A DNA stretch of 64,000 nucleotides from Syntrophotalea carbinolica DSM 2380 (GTDB lineage: Bacteria > Desulfobacterota > Desulfuromonadia > Desulfuromonadales > Syntrophotaleaceae), in the NCBI RefSeq assembly GCF_000012885.1, contig NC_007498.2, forward strand, positions 1,860,001-1,924,000, given 5' to 3'. The notes beneath the pieces are model-generated. The model saw only the letters and a program-made list of their open reading frames with translations, was not told where the DNA came from and ran no database searches. A program made the position numbers and the translations under genes. This document shows positions 55,738 through 64,000 of the stretch, piece by piece. Each line of letters opens with the position of its first letter. The stretch's first letter is position 1.

Positions 55738-56234
55738 GTAAACGTATTGCAGTTTATCCCGGATCTTTTGATCCCATCACCAACGGTCACCTGGATATTA
55801 TTCTAAGGGGACTGAATATCTTCGATGAACTGATTGTGGCCGTAGCCCATAATGTGGCAAAAACCGGCCTGTTTTCCATTGACGAGCGTCTGGATTTGAT
55901 CCGGGAGACGGTTAAAGATTATCCGCAGGTACGCGTTGACACCTTCAAGGGTTTGTTGGTCGATTATCTCACCCGCCAGAATGCACGCATCGTTCTGAGA
56001 GGTCTGCGCGCAGTATCGGACTTCGAGAACGAATTCCAGTTAGCACAAATGAACCACACCATGAACACGCAACTGGAAACCCTCTTCATGATGACCTCGG
56101 TCTCCTACGGCTATCTCAGCTCATCCATCGTCAAAGAGGTTGCGGCCTGGGGAGGAGACATTGACGATTTTGTACCTCCTTGTGTCAAGGATGCCCTAAA
56201 AACAAAATTCCCGGATGCGCCCAGGATCGACTGA
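55734..56234 (+). CDS. coaD: Phosphopantetheine adenylyltransferase
   Basis: Fourth step of coenzyme A synthesis: 4'-phosphopantetheine plus ATP to dephospho-CoA. It is 166 residues. It has nucleotidyltransferase motif YPGSFDPITNGHLDI (8-22), RGLRAVSDFENEFQL and YGYLSSSIVKEVA. It is translationally coupled to rsmD. Confidence 0.96.
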   Translation: MSKRIAVYPGSFDPITNGHLDIILRGLNIFDELIVAVAHNVAKTGLFSIDERLDLIRETVKDYPQVRVDTFKGLLVDYLTRQNARIVLRGLRAVSDFENEFQLAQMNHTMNTQLETLFMMTSVSYGYLSSSIVKEVAAWGGDIDDFVPPCVKDALKTKFPDAPRID

Positions 56235-56311
56235 CGCCGCTGACAGGCCGCTGCTACGGAGCTACTATTGGATGCGCGTATCTCCGTGGCAGCAACGCAC
56301 GCCCTCCCCCT

Positions 56312-57031
56312 CTACTCTTCCCAGGCTTCAAATTTATCGACAAAACGCTCCAGAGCATCCACCACCAGACGTTCTATCTGGGCACCCTTTTGTGCCGTAG
56401 CCTTGGTCGGGTCTCCCCACACCCCTCCCGGCCAATATTTCTGCTTATTCCTCACCAACATTCCCATGGGAAAGCTTGGGAATTCCCGTTCCGCCTGCCC
56501 CTTGACAAGCTGAGGATGCGAGTAAAGCACGCGGGATGTCTCAATCTCTCCGGCGTGAGAATCGCCGGCGGTTTCGATCAACCCCTTGCCTTCCTCTGCG
56601 GCCAGTTGATATTCGGTTAAAACGGCTATTTTCAAGTCCGCAAAACGTTCAAGCAGCTCCTCGCCGGCATCTATCAGGGCTGCGTTATGCGTCCCCCCGG
56701 CATGCCCTGTCAGTAAAATAAAATTGCGCAGGCCATGTTTGTAAAGTGAAGCGACGATGTCGCAGGTCAATGCTTTAAGGGTGCCGGTTGTAATGGTAAG
56801 CGTCCCCGGATGTTGCGAGGTCGATCGACAAACTCCGTAAGAAACAGCAGGAGCCACAAATATCGGGCGACGCTCGGCAAGGCGATAACCGACGGCCTTC
56901 GCCTGCAGGGTATCGGTGGATAACGGCAAATGCGGCCCGTGCTCCTCCGTAGCGCCAAAGGGAATATAAACGGTTCGGGTTTTTTCAAGACCGGCAATAA
57001 ACTCGGGCATCGTCATGTCTTCAATAATCAT
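56312..57031 (-). CDS. Creatininase-family amidohydrolase
   Basis: It is 239 residues. It carries metal-binding EEHGPHLPLSTDT (about 28-40) and the GHAGGTHNAAL segment of the creatininase family. In bacteria such proteins include creatininase, MftE-like peptidases and FAPy deformylase; which one this is cannot be decided. It lies about 35 bp downstream of queE on the same strand and could be co-transcribed, but no functional link is evident. Confidence 0.85.
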   Translation of the reverse strand: MIIEDMTMPEFIAGLEKTRTVYIPFGATEEHGPHLPLSTDTLQAKAVGYRLAERRPIFVAPAVSYGVCRSTSQHPGTLTITTGTLKALTCDIVASLYKHGLRNFILLTGHAGGTHNAALIDAGEELLERFADLKIAVLTEYQLAAEEGKGLIETAGDSHAGEIETSRVLYSHPQLVKGQAEREFPSFPMGMLVRNKQKYWPGGVWGDPTKATAQKGAQIERLVVDALERFVDKFEAWEE

Positions 57032-57066
57032 GCAGCGGCTCCACTTATCTGAATATTCATAGAATT

Positions 57067-57828
57067 CTACAGCAGCCCCAGGAACACATGGGTCTGAGGA
57101 ACGACTCTCACTTTGCCGTGATGGCGCGACAGAGCCGTCTGCAGTGCCAGCAGCCGCTCGGCAGACATGTCGACCTTACCCTGTCGTGTTGCCGGCTGAA
57201 GAAAAATGGTTACATGGGGAGCGATCTGATGAACCAGTCTACCCAAATCATGCATCTCTTCAGCAGGAGTCGATTCACAAACGACCGCCTTCACCCAGAC
57301 ATGAGCTTGCGCAGCTATTTCGAGAAAGGCCCGATGCAGCTTCCACGGCGTGGGCATCCCTGTCGTGGAAGCAAGTTTGACATCCATGGAAACCCACTCA
57401 AGGTGCGGCAGCAAAGGAGCTAAAGCATCGGGGCAGGTACCGTTTGTTTCCAGATGGATGGGCAGTATTTCCTTAAGAACCGGCACCCAGTCACGCAGTA
57501 GCTGTCCTTGCAAAAGCGGTTCCCCGCCCGTCAAACTGATGGAATGGTGCATCCCGGGAGCTCGCTTCGTCCAGGCACCCAGAATATCGGCAACAACCTC
57601 CAGCGCAACAGGATTGGTCACACTGCGAAACTGTCCGGATCCCGGCGCGTCTTCAATGCGACAAGTATCCTGAGGGGCAAAGTCGGTGTCGCAATAGGCG
57701 CAATCGAGATTGCATCCGGCCAATCGTATAAAAACCTGCCTGCAGCCGACAAGGCCGCCCTCCCCCTGAATGGATGAGAATATCTCCAGCAACTGGGCAT
57801 CAGTCGAGGGAATAGCTGGCACAGGCAT
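57067..57828 (-). CDS. queE: 7-carboxy-7-deazaguanine synthase
   Basis: A radical SAM enzyme forming the deazapurine ring in queuosine synthesis. It is 253 residues from the chosen ATG, which lies inside the end of queD (29-bp overlap); an ATG 30 bp upstream is possible. It has EIFSSIQGEGG at the N-terminus, the cluster motif CNLDCAYC (C-x3-C-x2-C), then an insertion before the SLTGGEPLLQ strand. Confidence 0.92.
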   Translation of the reverse strand: MPVPAIPSTDAQLLEIFSSIQGEGGLVGCRQVFIRLAGCNLDCAYCDTDFAPQDTCRIEDAPGSGQFRSVTNPVALEVVADILGAWTKRAPGMHHSISLTGGEPLLQGQLLRDWVPVLKEILPIHLETNGTCPDALAPLLPHLEWVSMDVKLASTTGMPTPWKLHRAFLEIAAQAHVWVKAVVCESTPAEEMHDLGRLVHQIAPHVTIFLQPATRQGKVDMSAERLLALQTALSRHHGKVRVVPQTHVFLGLL

Positions 57829-58168
57829 TGTCAGACTCCCAGATACGCACATTTTCAACCACGACGGACTCCTGAAAAACCTTACTCAGTTCCTCAAAAA
57901 CAAACCGGGCTATATTTTCAGAAGAAGGACTGATTCCTTTAAAAAACGGAAGGTCGTTTAAGTATTTGTGATCGAGGAGATCAAGAATACGATTGGTTTC
58001 TTTTTTCAAAATTTTAAAATCGACCCCAAGGCCGGCCTTGTCGAGCTCGCGAGTTGCCACGGTCACCTCAACCTTCCAGTTATGCCCGTGAAGATTTTCG
58101 CAATCCCCTTGATAGTTCATGAGATTATGAGCCGCGGCAAAGTGGGTGCAAATCATAAGGCGATACAT
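57800..58168 (-). CDS. queD: 6-carboxytetrahydropterin synthase
   Basis: Converts dihydroneopterin triphosphate to 6-carboxytetrahydropterin in queuosine synthesis. It is 122 residues. The zinc-binding His set is visible in FAAAHNL and ENLHGHNW, and the catalytic CENLHGH is intact. It lies between yacG (6 bp) and queE (overlapping). Confidence 0.95.
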   Translation of the reverse strand: MYRLMICTHFAAAHNLMNYQGDCENLHGHNWKVEVTVATRELDKAGLGVDFKILKKETNRILDLLDHKYLNDLPFFKGISPSSENIARFVFEELSKVFQESVVVENVRIWESDNACASYSLD

Positions 58169-58174
58169 TAAGTA

Positions 58175-58396
58175 TTAACTCCAATCTATTGTTTTTTGGT
58201 GCAATTCCGATAAACTTTGTTCCTCGTCAGATGGACAGGATGCATCGGGGACACGATATTCCTCATCGACCCAGGCACCAAGATCCATCTGCCGGCACCT
58301 CGAGGAACAAAAGGGTCGGTAAGCATTCCCTTCCCATGGTTTGGAAGCTCCGCAGTGCGGACATTTTACGGTAAATGTTTTTTTATCGTTTGTCAT
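58175..58396 (-). CDS. yacG: DNA gyrase inhibitor YacG
   Basis: A small zinc protein that binds GyrB. It is 73 residues from ATG at 58396. Zinc ligands are in KCPHCG (C-x2-C) and FCSSRCR (C-x3-C), followed by the family's [13 protein letters not shown] stretch. First gene of the yacG-queD-queE unit. Confidence 0.9.
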   Translation of the reverse strand: MTNDKKTFTVKCPHCGASKPWEGNAYRPFCSSRCRQMDLGAWVDEEYRVPDASCPSDEEQSLSELHQKTIDWS

Positions 58397-58526
58397 TGGC
58401 AGGTTCCCGAAAATTCCGTATGTAATACAATTTTCCAACCTTCAAACTAGCATATGGAGCCATGGGGACACAATGAGTAGCAGAAAGAGCATGAACATTT
58501 TAAGCGCCGCACACGGTTCGTCAATC

Positions 58527-58559
58527 AAAAAAAAGGGGCCAGGCAATGTGCCTGACCCC
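58527..58559 (-). terminator. Terminator after tRNA-Gly
   Basis: On the minus strand an 11-bp stem (GGGGTCAGGCA with TGCCTGGCCCC, one mismatch) is followed by eight T, just past the tRNA gene. Confidence 0.9.
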
Positions 58560-58570
58560 TTTGAATTCTT

Positions 58571-58645
<75 letters not shown>

Positions 58646-58683
58646 TCTGTGGGCACGAATTATAGGGGCGCTTCATGATGTTG

Positions 58684-60000
58684 TCAATGGGTTTTTTGGT
58701 ATCTGCCCAACAGAAACTGCCTCGCCTGCTCTGCTGTCAGCACCCTGCCGGCCATCTCCTCACGGCGCACGGCTTGAATCGCATTACCAACGAGAGGCCC
58801 GGGCTTTAATGCAAGATTGCTGCATATCCACCGGCCATCCAAAAAATCTTCAGGAGGGCCGCCTGATGCAAAGTCGAGAGCCAGATCCAAAACACGTTGC
58901 ACATCTGCGGAACGTGGACACCACTCGCTACACGCCAGAAAAATCAGGCCGCCGACGGGATCTGGCCCAAGGCCCGAAACCCACCACATTCGCCCACGGG
59001 AGCCGCTGGTCAAGCGCTTTGCTTCGCGAAGACAGCCCTCTCCTAGATCCAGGTATCCATTCAGCGCCCTCGTTGTGTTGCGAGCCAGTTTCAGGGCAAC
59101 CATAACATTGCGCGCAACCTTGGACGGCACCCCTTTCAAAATGACCGTTAAATTAAGTGCCGCCTGCCTGCTAAAACACTCCTCAAACTTGTAGCGCATG
59201 GCGCATCGAACAAATTCGCCATAATTTCCCTCCGCCACGTCAAGGAGCCTTTCTTGATACCGCTGGATATTCCGCAGGGCCTCGGCAGCCACAACCTGCC
59301 CCCTTGAGAACTTAAACACTGACGCAGCCGCACCGCTATCCAGCAGCGACTCCAGGGCAGCGGTCACAGCCTCATCGTCCAGCAGAAGCCCCAGTTCTCT
59401 TTTCACCCTCTCCGCGGCAACGCCTGGCAGTTCCGGAGCAGCTTCACGCATTTTCTGAAGAGTATCGTTACCTGGCGTCAAATGCAGGACTTTGCAATGA
59501 CGCAGACCTTTCAGAATCCGTAGCGGATCCTGCTGCAGAACAGTCCCGGAGCAGATAGAAAGATGCCTGCGACGCAAATCGCAGAGGCCAGATAACGGAT
59601 CGAAAAAATCGGCGGGGCTGGTATCGGCATAAACACGTAATGCCATGGCGTTGATTCTGAAATCACGCAAGAGCAGGTCGGCCGTCAGGCTGGTGGCACG
59701 AAACGGGCTGAAATCGCAACAGACATCGTTGTCGCCGCAGCGAAGAACGACACGGCTTTGACGGCGTTTTTGATCGAGAAAAAACCAGCTAGCGGAAAGA
59801 TTCCGTGCAAAAGCCCGGGCAAGCGGAGTGGGATCAAAGGGAGTGGTAAAGTCGAAATCGCTGCATGGCCTTCCCAGGAACATATCCCGGACAGCGCCCC
59901 CCACGAGAAAACAGGCTTGGTTCGGCAGTAACAACCGGGCCAATTCCCGCAGGGGTAAAAAGGATTTCAGATCGCGACATACCTTCGACAGGGAGCGCAT
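58684..60000 (-). CDS. CCA tRNA nucleotidyltransferase / poly(A) polymerase family protein
   Basis: It is 438 residues from the ATG with AAGGA 5 bp upstream. The class II nucleotidyltransferase head has LVGGAVRDMFLG and the metal-binding SDFDF, then LLRDFRINAMAL and the DPLRILKGLRH region. CCA-adding and A-adding enzymes cannot be told apart reliably by sequence reading alone. Because the tRNAs here encode CCA, a repair or RNA-tailing role is likely. It is next to tRNA-Gly. Confidence 0.85.
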   Translation of the reverse strand: MRSLSKVCRDLKSFLPLRELARLLLPNQACFLVGGAVRDMFLGRPCSDFDFTTPFDPTPLARAFARNLSASWFFLDQKRRQSRVVLRCGDNDVCCDFSPFRATSLTADLLLRDFRINAMALRVYADTSPADFFDPLSGLCDLRRRHLSICSGTVLQQDPLRILKGLRHCKVLHLTPGNDTLQKMREAAPELPGVAAERVKRELGLLLDDEAVTAALESLLDSGAAASVFKFSRGQVVAAEALRNIQRYQERLLDVAEGNYGEFVRCAMRYKFEECFSRQAALNLTVILKGVPSKVARNVMVALKLARNTTRALNGYLDLGEGCLREAKRLTSGSRGRMWWVSGLGPDPVGGLIFLACSEWCPRSADVQRVLDLALDFASGGPPEDFLDGRWICSNLALKPGPLVGNAIQAVRREEMAGRVLTAEQARQFLLGRYQKTH

Positions 60001-60026
60001 TCTCATCCTTCTGCATGGATGGAAAC

Positions 60027-60056
60027 CGTCAAGGCCCATTACCCCGGGCCTTGACG
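60027..60056 (-). terminator. Hairpin between the aminotransferase and CCA-enzyme genes
   Basis: A perfect 11-bp stem (CGTCAAGGCCC with GGGCCTTGACG), 8-base loop, but only GTTT after it on the minus strand. It is a weak terminator or an mRNA-stabilising structure. Confidence 0.45.
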
Positions 60057-60065
60057 AGAAGCAAA

Positions 60066-61370
60066 TCAGCAGAGGTCCTTAACCGCCTGGTAAATCAGAT
60101 CGAACAATTCCGGCAGGTCTTCCTCCTCAATACAGCTGAACGCAATGCGCAAATCCGTGCTGTTAATCGCAATGGTTCCTATGCCGTATTGATCGAGCAG
60201 GTGAAGACGAAGCTGCTCGGCATCTACCGTCTTCAACTTGAGACACATGAAATAGCCGGAGTTGAAGGGATAGAAATCCCATGCATCATCATAGGCGCCA
60301 TTCTCGAGAATTTCCAGCGTCTTAAGGGCCCGCCCTTGCATAATTTTGAATTTCTGGCGCTTTTGCTCCGCATATTCGGGAGATTTCATGCCCTCTATGA
60401 TGAAGCTTTGCGAGGGATGCGGGCAGTTGGAGATGGTGCCCCGAATAATTCCCAAGGTTTTGGTCTCCAGCACCTTTAACAGGTCGGAATTATCGGAGGC
60501 CCCGCAGCCACCGAACGTAATAAAGCCGGTCCGAAAGCCCCACACAAAATCTTCCTTGGTCGAACCGTCGATTTTTACAGCGAGTAAGCGCGGGTGCAAA
60601 TCGACAAGGCGCCCGAACAGAGATTCTTTAAGACAGTCCTTATAAAACAGCCCGAAATAGGCATCGTCTGTGACGGCAACGATATTGCAGCCATTTTCCG
60701 CTTCCTGACGCAAAACTTCGACGATAGCTTCCCCTTCAGCCACGCTGGGGGTATAACCGCTTGGGTTATTGGGGAAGTTCAACACAACCACGGCCTTGCC
60801 ATGTTTCGTGGCCGCATCGTGCAACACTTTGCGAAAGGCCTCTATGTTGTATGCACCGTCTTCGGTAAAAGTGGCATATTTGCATATCTCGCCGCCACGG
60901 CGGACCCCGAAGGTAAGATTGTAGTTCCCCCACATCATGTCAGCCATAATGACCTGGTCGCCTTGCTCAACGAAAAGATCAGCCACGATGGACAGGCCAT
61001 GGGTGAGCGCATTGGTGACCACAGGAGTCCCGAAAGACTTTCCACCGAGACTCGGGTTGTCGCGGAGCATCTTATCCCGCCATAACTGCCGAAGTTCCGG
61101 TTTGCCTGCAGGAGGTGCGTAGCCATACAAGTCGGAAGGCTTGAAGGCATCAAGCTTTTTATGGATGCAGGGCAAATACATGGGCTCGCCGTTTTCGGTG
61201 GCGATACCGATAGTGGCGTTAAATTTATGAGCCTTGGTTTTGGCTTCAGCGGACTGTGTCAAAATCCCCTTGGGAAAAAAGAGATTCTTGCCTAGCCGTG
61301 AAAGCAAATCAAGGGCAGCGGGATTTTCTGCTTCCAGCTGCTTGTTCAAGGCAATCGCCAACGGATTCAC
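60066..61370 (-). CDS. Class I/II PLP-dependent aminotransferase
   Basis: It is 434 residues, fold-type I. It has NFPNNPSGYTP, the VAVTDDAYFGLF strand, and the likely PLP-lysine in KIDGSTKEDFVWGFRTGF. The long N-terminus and the K-E-D-F-V-W-G-F-R context resemble a subgroup of uncharacterised anaerobe aminotransferases. The amino-acid substrate cannot be assigned. It is monocistronic, or co-transcribed with the gene downstream through a weak hairpin. Confidence 0.88.
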   Translation of the reverse strand: MNPLAIALNKQLEAENPAALDLLSRLGKNLFFPKGILTQSAEAKTKAHKFNATIGIATENGEPMYLPCIHKKLDAFKPSDLYGYAPPAGKPELRQLWRDKMLRDNPSLGGKSFGTPVVTNALTHGLSIVADLFVEQGDQVIMADMMWGNYNLTFGVRRGGEICKYATFTEDGAYNIEAFRKVLHDAATKHGKAVVVLNFPNNPSGYTPSVAEGEAIVEVLRQEAENGCNIVAVTDDAYFGLFYKDCLKESLFGRLVDLHPRLLAVKIDGSTKEDFVWGFRTGFITFGGCGASDNSDLLKVLETKTLGIIRGTISNCPHPSQSFIIEGMKSPEYAEQKRQKFKIMQGRALKTLEILENGAYDDAWDFYPFNSGYFMCLKLKTVDAEQLRLHLLDQYGIGTIAINSTDLRIAFSCIEEEDLPELFDLIYQAVKDLC

Positions 61371-61615
61371 GGTGTTTCCTCCCCCAATTTTAGTTTCAGA
61401 CTGATCTCTGGTTACCGGCGGTGCGCATTAAATCAAGAATATCCGTTTTTTTCAACGGAAATATTGTCGCACAACCGCTCGCTGGCCATAATTTAAACCC
61501 GTATACTCCGACCTCTGTTGCCGCTATGATTTCCGAACCTCTCAGATACAGAAAAAGGGTCTGAGCGAAGCATACCATACGCGTCACTTCCCTGACCGAA
61601 TTGTCCGTGAAAAAA

Positions 61616-62416
61616 TTACCATCGTCCGTCGGGAAAAGTACTCACAGCAGCAGTCCTTCCCACTGTTTTGTAAATTCTAATCCCATCCCAGGAACATCGC
61701 AAGATTCCATCATGTATCGCCCAACTGCGGCCTCGCACCGACTGCCCCATATCAGGCTGCCGGAACGGCGTCGATCCGTCCAGACGCCGCGCTAGTTCGC
61801 CGCCCGGCTGAAATTCCCGGTCGATCCACTTCATGAATCCGTAACCGGTCAGATAGTCAAAGCCGAGCTGTTCATAGAGTATTGCCGTATTGTAGGATAA
61901 GGGTTCAGCAACCATGGTATCCATACCGAGCCAGGCGGCAAATCGGTCAAAGCGGCCCATAAAATCACGAAACAGCCCCAACCCCGGCCGAACCTGGTGA
62001 GGGCAAAGACCGGCTTCCATGGCACGGATTTCCTCCGGGATATTACGAGTCAGCGTTCCGAGGCAGTTATCCCTACCTTCGGCATCACGATCGATATTGA
62101 ATCGCGGGGCATCGATGTCGTTAATGATGCAAAGCGTTAACTCCAACTGGCCATACGGCGTATCCGCAGCCTGCATAAAGAAAAGACAATCCGAATCTGC
62201 GGGGGTTCTTCTGACCTCCACCCTGACAAGCCCCAGATCCGGAGGGCAAATATAACGTATCGAGGGTTCCCCCTGGTCACTGCCAGACCTACGGTCATCG
62301 GAGAGCAGGGAAGGAGGAATCAAATCTCTATAGATATTCTCCTTTTGTTTCCGGGGTAGACCATTCAGTCCCCGGAGAGAACCGACGTTCCCGCTATCTT
62401 CAGACGGTTGTTTCAA
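61616..62416 (-). CDS. Conserved hypothetical protein, possibly GNAT-like
   Basis: It is 266 residues from a TTG start. The first about 45 residues are polar and probably disordered. The later part contains YNTAILYEQLGFDYLTGYG, similar to motif B of GNAT acetyltransferases, but the acetyl-CoA loop is not clear. It lies 13 bp downstream of a histone-deacetylase-family gene, reminiscent of AcuA-AcuC pairs that acetylate and deacetylate acetyl-CoA synthetase. The function is a hypothesis. Confidence 0.6.
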   Translation of the reverse strand: MKQPSEDSGNVGSLRGLNGLPRKQKENIYRDLIPPSLLSDDRRSGSDQGEPSIRYICPPDLGLVRVEVRRTPADSDCLFFMQAADTPYGQLELTLCIINDIDAPRFNIDRDAEGRDNCLGTLTRNIPEEIRAMEAGLCPHQVRPGLGLFRDFMGRFDRFAAWLGMDTMVAEPLSYNTAILYEQLGFDYLTGYGFMKWIDREFQPGGELARRLDGSTPFRQPDMGQSVRGRSWAIHDGILRCSWDGIRIYKTVGRTAAVSTFPDGRW

Positions 62417-62429
62417 GGGATCGCCCTTC

Positions 62430-63575
62430 CTATCGAATAAACCCGAGGCCGTGCAAAGGCAACAGACGCCGCTCCAAAAATGCCAAAGTCCTGTCTAGCT
62501 GATCCTGGGCACGGCTAAAATCGTCGGGTCGCGCCAAATGGGGAACGTCTCGTAATGATTTTTGACTGTTGCCGGATACCTCAAGAGCTTCATGGATCTC
62601 TTCGGGCAGCGCATTGCCGACTTCCTGACCCGACATGATTGCCCACAACAGAGTCCATCCTCGAGCCGTATTAAGCTTATCATACCCTCCCCCACCCAAG
62701 GCCACCCAGGGCAAGCCGCATTCCGCGAAGAATCGGCCCGCATATTCGACAGCTCCCGTTGTCATTTCAAGACGTGTAAGAGGATCGGTGCGCAGAATAT
62801 CCATACCCATCTGGGTAACCAGAATATCGGGGGTAAAAGCATGCAGCAGCGGAATGACGATCCGCCCGAAGGCTTGCTCGAATATCAAATCGTCCGCATG
62901 GGGCTCCATGGGAATATTCACCGCGTATCCATACCCTTCCCGCGTGCCCAACTCCTTGACAACCCCGGTATACGGAAAAAAGTCTTTGCCGATTTCGTGC
63001 AACGAAATGGTAAGAACACGATCTGTGGCGTAGAAAGCCTCCTGCACCCCATCGCCATGATGAGCATCAAGATCGACATACGCAACTTTGAAACCGCGCG
63101 CCACCATGGAATTTATGGCCACAACGGCATCGTTCAGATAACTGAAACCCGATGCGCGTGCGGCATGCGCATGATGCCACCCTCCCGCCATATTGAAGGC
63201 ACAGCGACAGTTTTTATCCAATACCTGTCGCGCAGCCTCCATGGTGCCGCCGCAACAAAGACTGACCCAATCGAAAAGATCCTCGAAAACGGGATTTTCC
63301 ATATCTCCGAGACCGAACCGGAAATCGGCCCGGCGAGTCGAGTCGCAACTGAATTCCTGAAGGGTGCGTAGATAATCCGGATGGTGAAAGGATAAAAGTT
63401 CAGCGTATGTGGCGCGGGGAGCTTCAATAAGACGGATGCCGGGACGGGAAAGCAAGTGCAAGGCATCAAGCAAAGCGTAAGTCAAAGCAAACCGCTCCAC
63501 CTTGAACGGATGCCCCTGGCCAAAAACACCTTGCCCAAAACGGCTGGAATAAATAAAGGCACAATCGCCATGCAT
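62430..63575 (-). CDS. Histone deacetylase / AcuC-family protein
   Basis: A zinc-dependent deacetylase of class I HDAC/AcuC type. It is 381 residues. It has active-site GGWHHAHA with the double His, the zinc ligands in VDLDAHHGDGVQ, ISLHE and the late GGGGYDKLNTARGW. In bacteria such enzymes deacetylate acyl-CoA synthetases (AcuC), acetylpolyamines or acetoin-related targets. The gene downstream may encode a GNAT-like partner. Confidence 0.88.
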   Translation of the reverse strand: MHGDCAFIYSSRFGQGVFGQGHPFKVERFALTYALLDALHLLSRPGIRLIEAPRATYAELLSFHHPDYLRTLQEFSCDSTRRADFRFGLGDMENPVFEDLFDWVSLCCGGTMEAARQVLDKNCRCAFNMAGGWHHAHAARASGFSYLNDAVVAINSMVARGFKVAYVDLDAHHGDGVQEAFYATDRVLTISLHEIGKDFFPYTGVVKELGTREGYGYAVNIPMEPHADDLIFEQAFGRIVIPLLHAFTPDILVTQMGMDILRTDPLTRLEMTTGAVEYAGRFFAECGLPWVALGGGGYDKLNTARGWTLLWAIMSGQEVGNALPEEIHEALEVSGNSQKSLRDVPHLARPDDFSRAQDQLDRTLAFLERRLLPLHGLGFIR

Positions 63576-63668
63576 ATGACGCCCTCCCCTCTAAAAGCTT
63601 TAACATCGTGCAGGGAGGCAGGTCAACTGCCAGGGCATACATTCAATCTTGCATGTCGGTCTTTGAAT

Positions 63669-63696
63669 AAAAAAAAGGTGGAGCAAAGGCTCCACC
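63669..63696 (-). terminator. Terminator after tRNA-Gln
   Basis: A perfect 8-bp stem (GGTGGAGC with GCTCCACC), 4-base loop, and eight T on the minus strand. Confidence 0.9.
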
Positions 63697-63758
63697 TGTT
63701 GGCCGCCCCTCGGGACAACCTGTATCTATTTTCACACGCGTTGCTGCGTGAATGATTT

Positions 63759-63832
63759 TGGCTGGGAGACAAGGATTCGAACCTTGGTTGACGGAGTCAG
63801 AGTCCGTAGTCCTGCCGCTAGACGATCTCCCA
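63759..63832 (-). tRNA. tRNA-Gln (anticodon CTG)
   Basis: Minus-strand cloverleaf: acceptor TGGGAGA/TCTCCCA, anticodon stem ACGGA/TCCGT with loop CTCTGAC (anticodon CTG, reads CAG), T-loop GGTTCGAATCC, encoded CCA. 74 bases. Confidence 0.95.
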
Positions 63833-63922
63833 AAAGCGAGTGACGTTTTAACAAAGCCTATCGTCAGTGTCAAGGGTAAAAATTCTTTTTTTCAAAAAAA
63901 ACCACTCGAACATCGCGATCCG

Positions 63923-64000
63923 TCAAGTATGCTCCATGTCTTGCAAACTGCGCTGAACGATTTCCCGCAAGTCGCGCGAGATCCCCTCCGTGGAGAACAT
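63923..64000 (-). CDS. Partial CDS at the window edge
   Basis: The last 25 codons of a minus-strand frame ending in TGA (residues ...SRDLREIVQRSLQDMEHT). The ATG at the very edge may be internal. Too short to identify. Confidence 0.4.
   Translation of the reverse strand: MFSTEGISRDLREIVQRSLQDMEHT

Noticed and set aside
61396-61587. 63-codon minus-strand frame upstream of the aminotransferase
   Set aside because: No family recognised and no convincing start site; it probably covers the aminotransferase promoter region.

Overview
The window is 64 kb of bacterial chromosome at roughly mid GC. It suggests a strictly anaerobic, fermentative or syntrophic member of the Desulfuromonadota, most like Pelobacter/Syntrophotalea. 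The evidence is two NAD(H)-linked multisubunit [FeFe]-hydrogenase operons, a complete HydE/HydF/HydG maturation set, an iron-dependent alcohol dehydrogenase, a small multiheme cytochrome lipoprotein, and housekeeping genes of Geobacter/Pelobacter type. The genus is inferred from gene content only; no rRNA gene is present.

Layout. 0.3-8.9 kb: iron alcohol dehydrogenase beside an IS3-like transposase scrap, a copper efflux operon (copA-cueR) with a textbook MerR-type promoter, a divergent LysR/YeiH pair, and a MocR-type regulator. 9.1-11.8 kb: a MoxR ATPase/VWA pair and two short unrecognised ORFs. 12.3-19.0 kb: hydrogenase operon 1 (hydC-2Fe2S-hydB-hydA), followed on the same strand by a GlpC/HdrD-like Fe-S protein and a first hydE. 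19.2-33 kb (minus strand): an orphan ORF, recG, a DUF1858 protein, greA, then pyrR-pyrB-pyrC-carA-carB behind a PyrR attenuator, and lepA-lepB. 33-43 kb: acyl-CoA synthetase, ClC channel, thioesterase, TM2 protein, rmuC, two nitroreductases, a MazG-like/RelE-like pair, a secreted SdrD_B-like protein and a triheme lipoprotein. 43-52.6 kb (minus strand): hydE-hydG-aspartase-hydF behind a perfect FNR box, and hydrogenase operon 2. 53-64 kb: yhbY, dgt, rsmD-coaD, a creatininase-like protein, yacG-queD-queE, tRNA-Gly(CCC), a CCA-adding enzyme family protein, an aminotransferase, a possible GNAT-like protein with an HDAC/AcuC protein, and tRNA-Gln(CTG).

How it works together. The two hydrogenases would reoxidise NADH (probably with ferredoxin) to H2 during alcohol fermentation or syntrophy, and the HydEFG set builds their H-clusters. 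The operons face each other about 35 kb apart as an inverted repeat. hydB and the first third of hydA are almost identical in DNA, with an abrupt edge inside hydA, which is the signature of gene conversion.

The most novel-looking signals are: a spaced motif array shared by the mocR upstream region and the hyd1 upstream region, with a related palindrome before hyd2; two HydE paralogues, of which only one keeps the C-terminal accessory-cluster cysteines; an aspartase gene locked between hydG and hydF; a GlpC-like protein tied to hydrogenase 1; and a MazG-like/RelE-like pair whose toxin-like partner carries a four-cysteine insertion.
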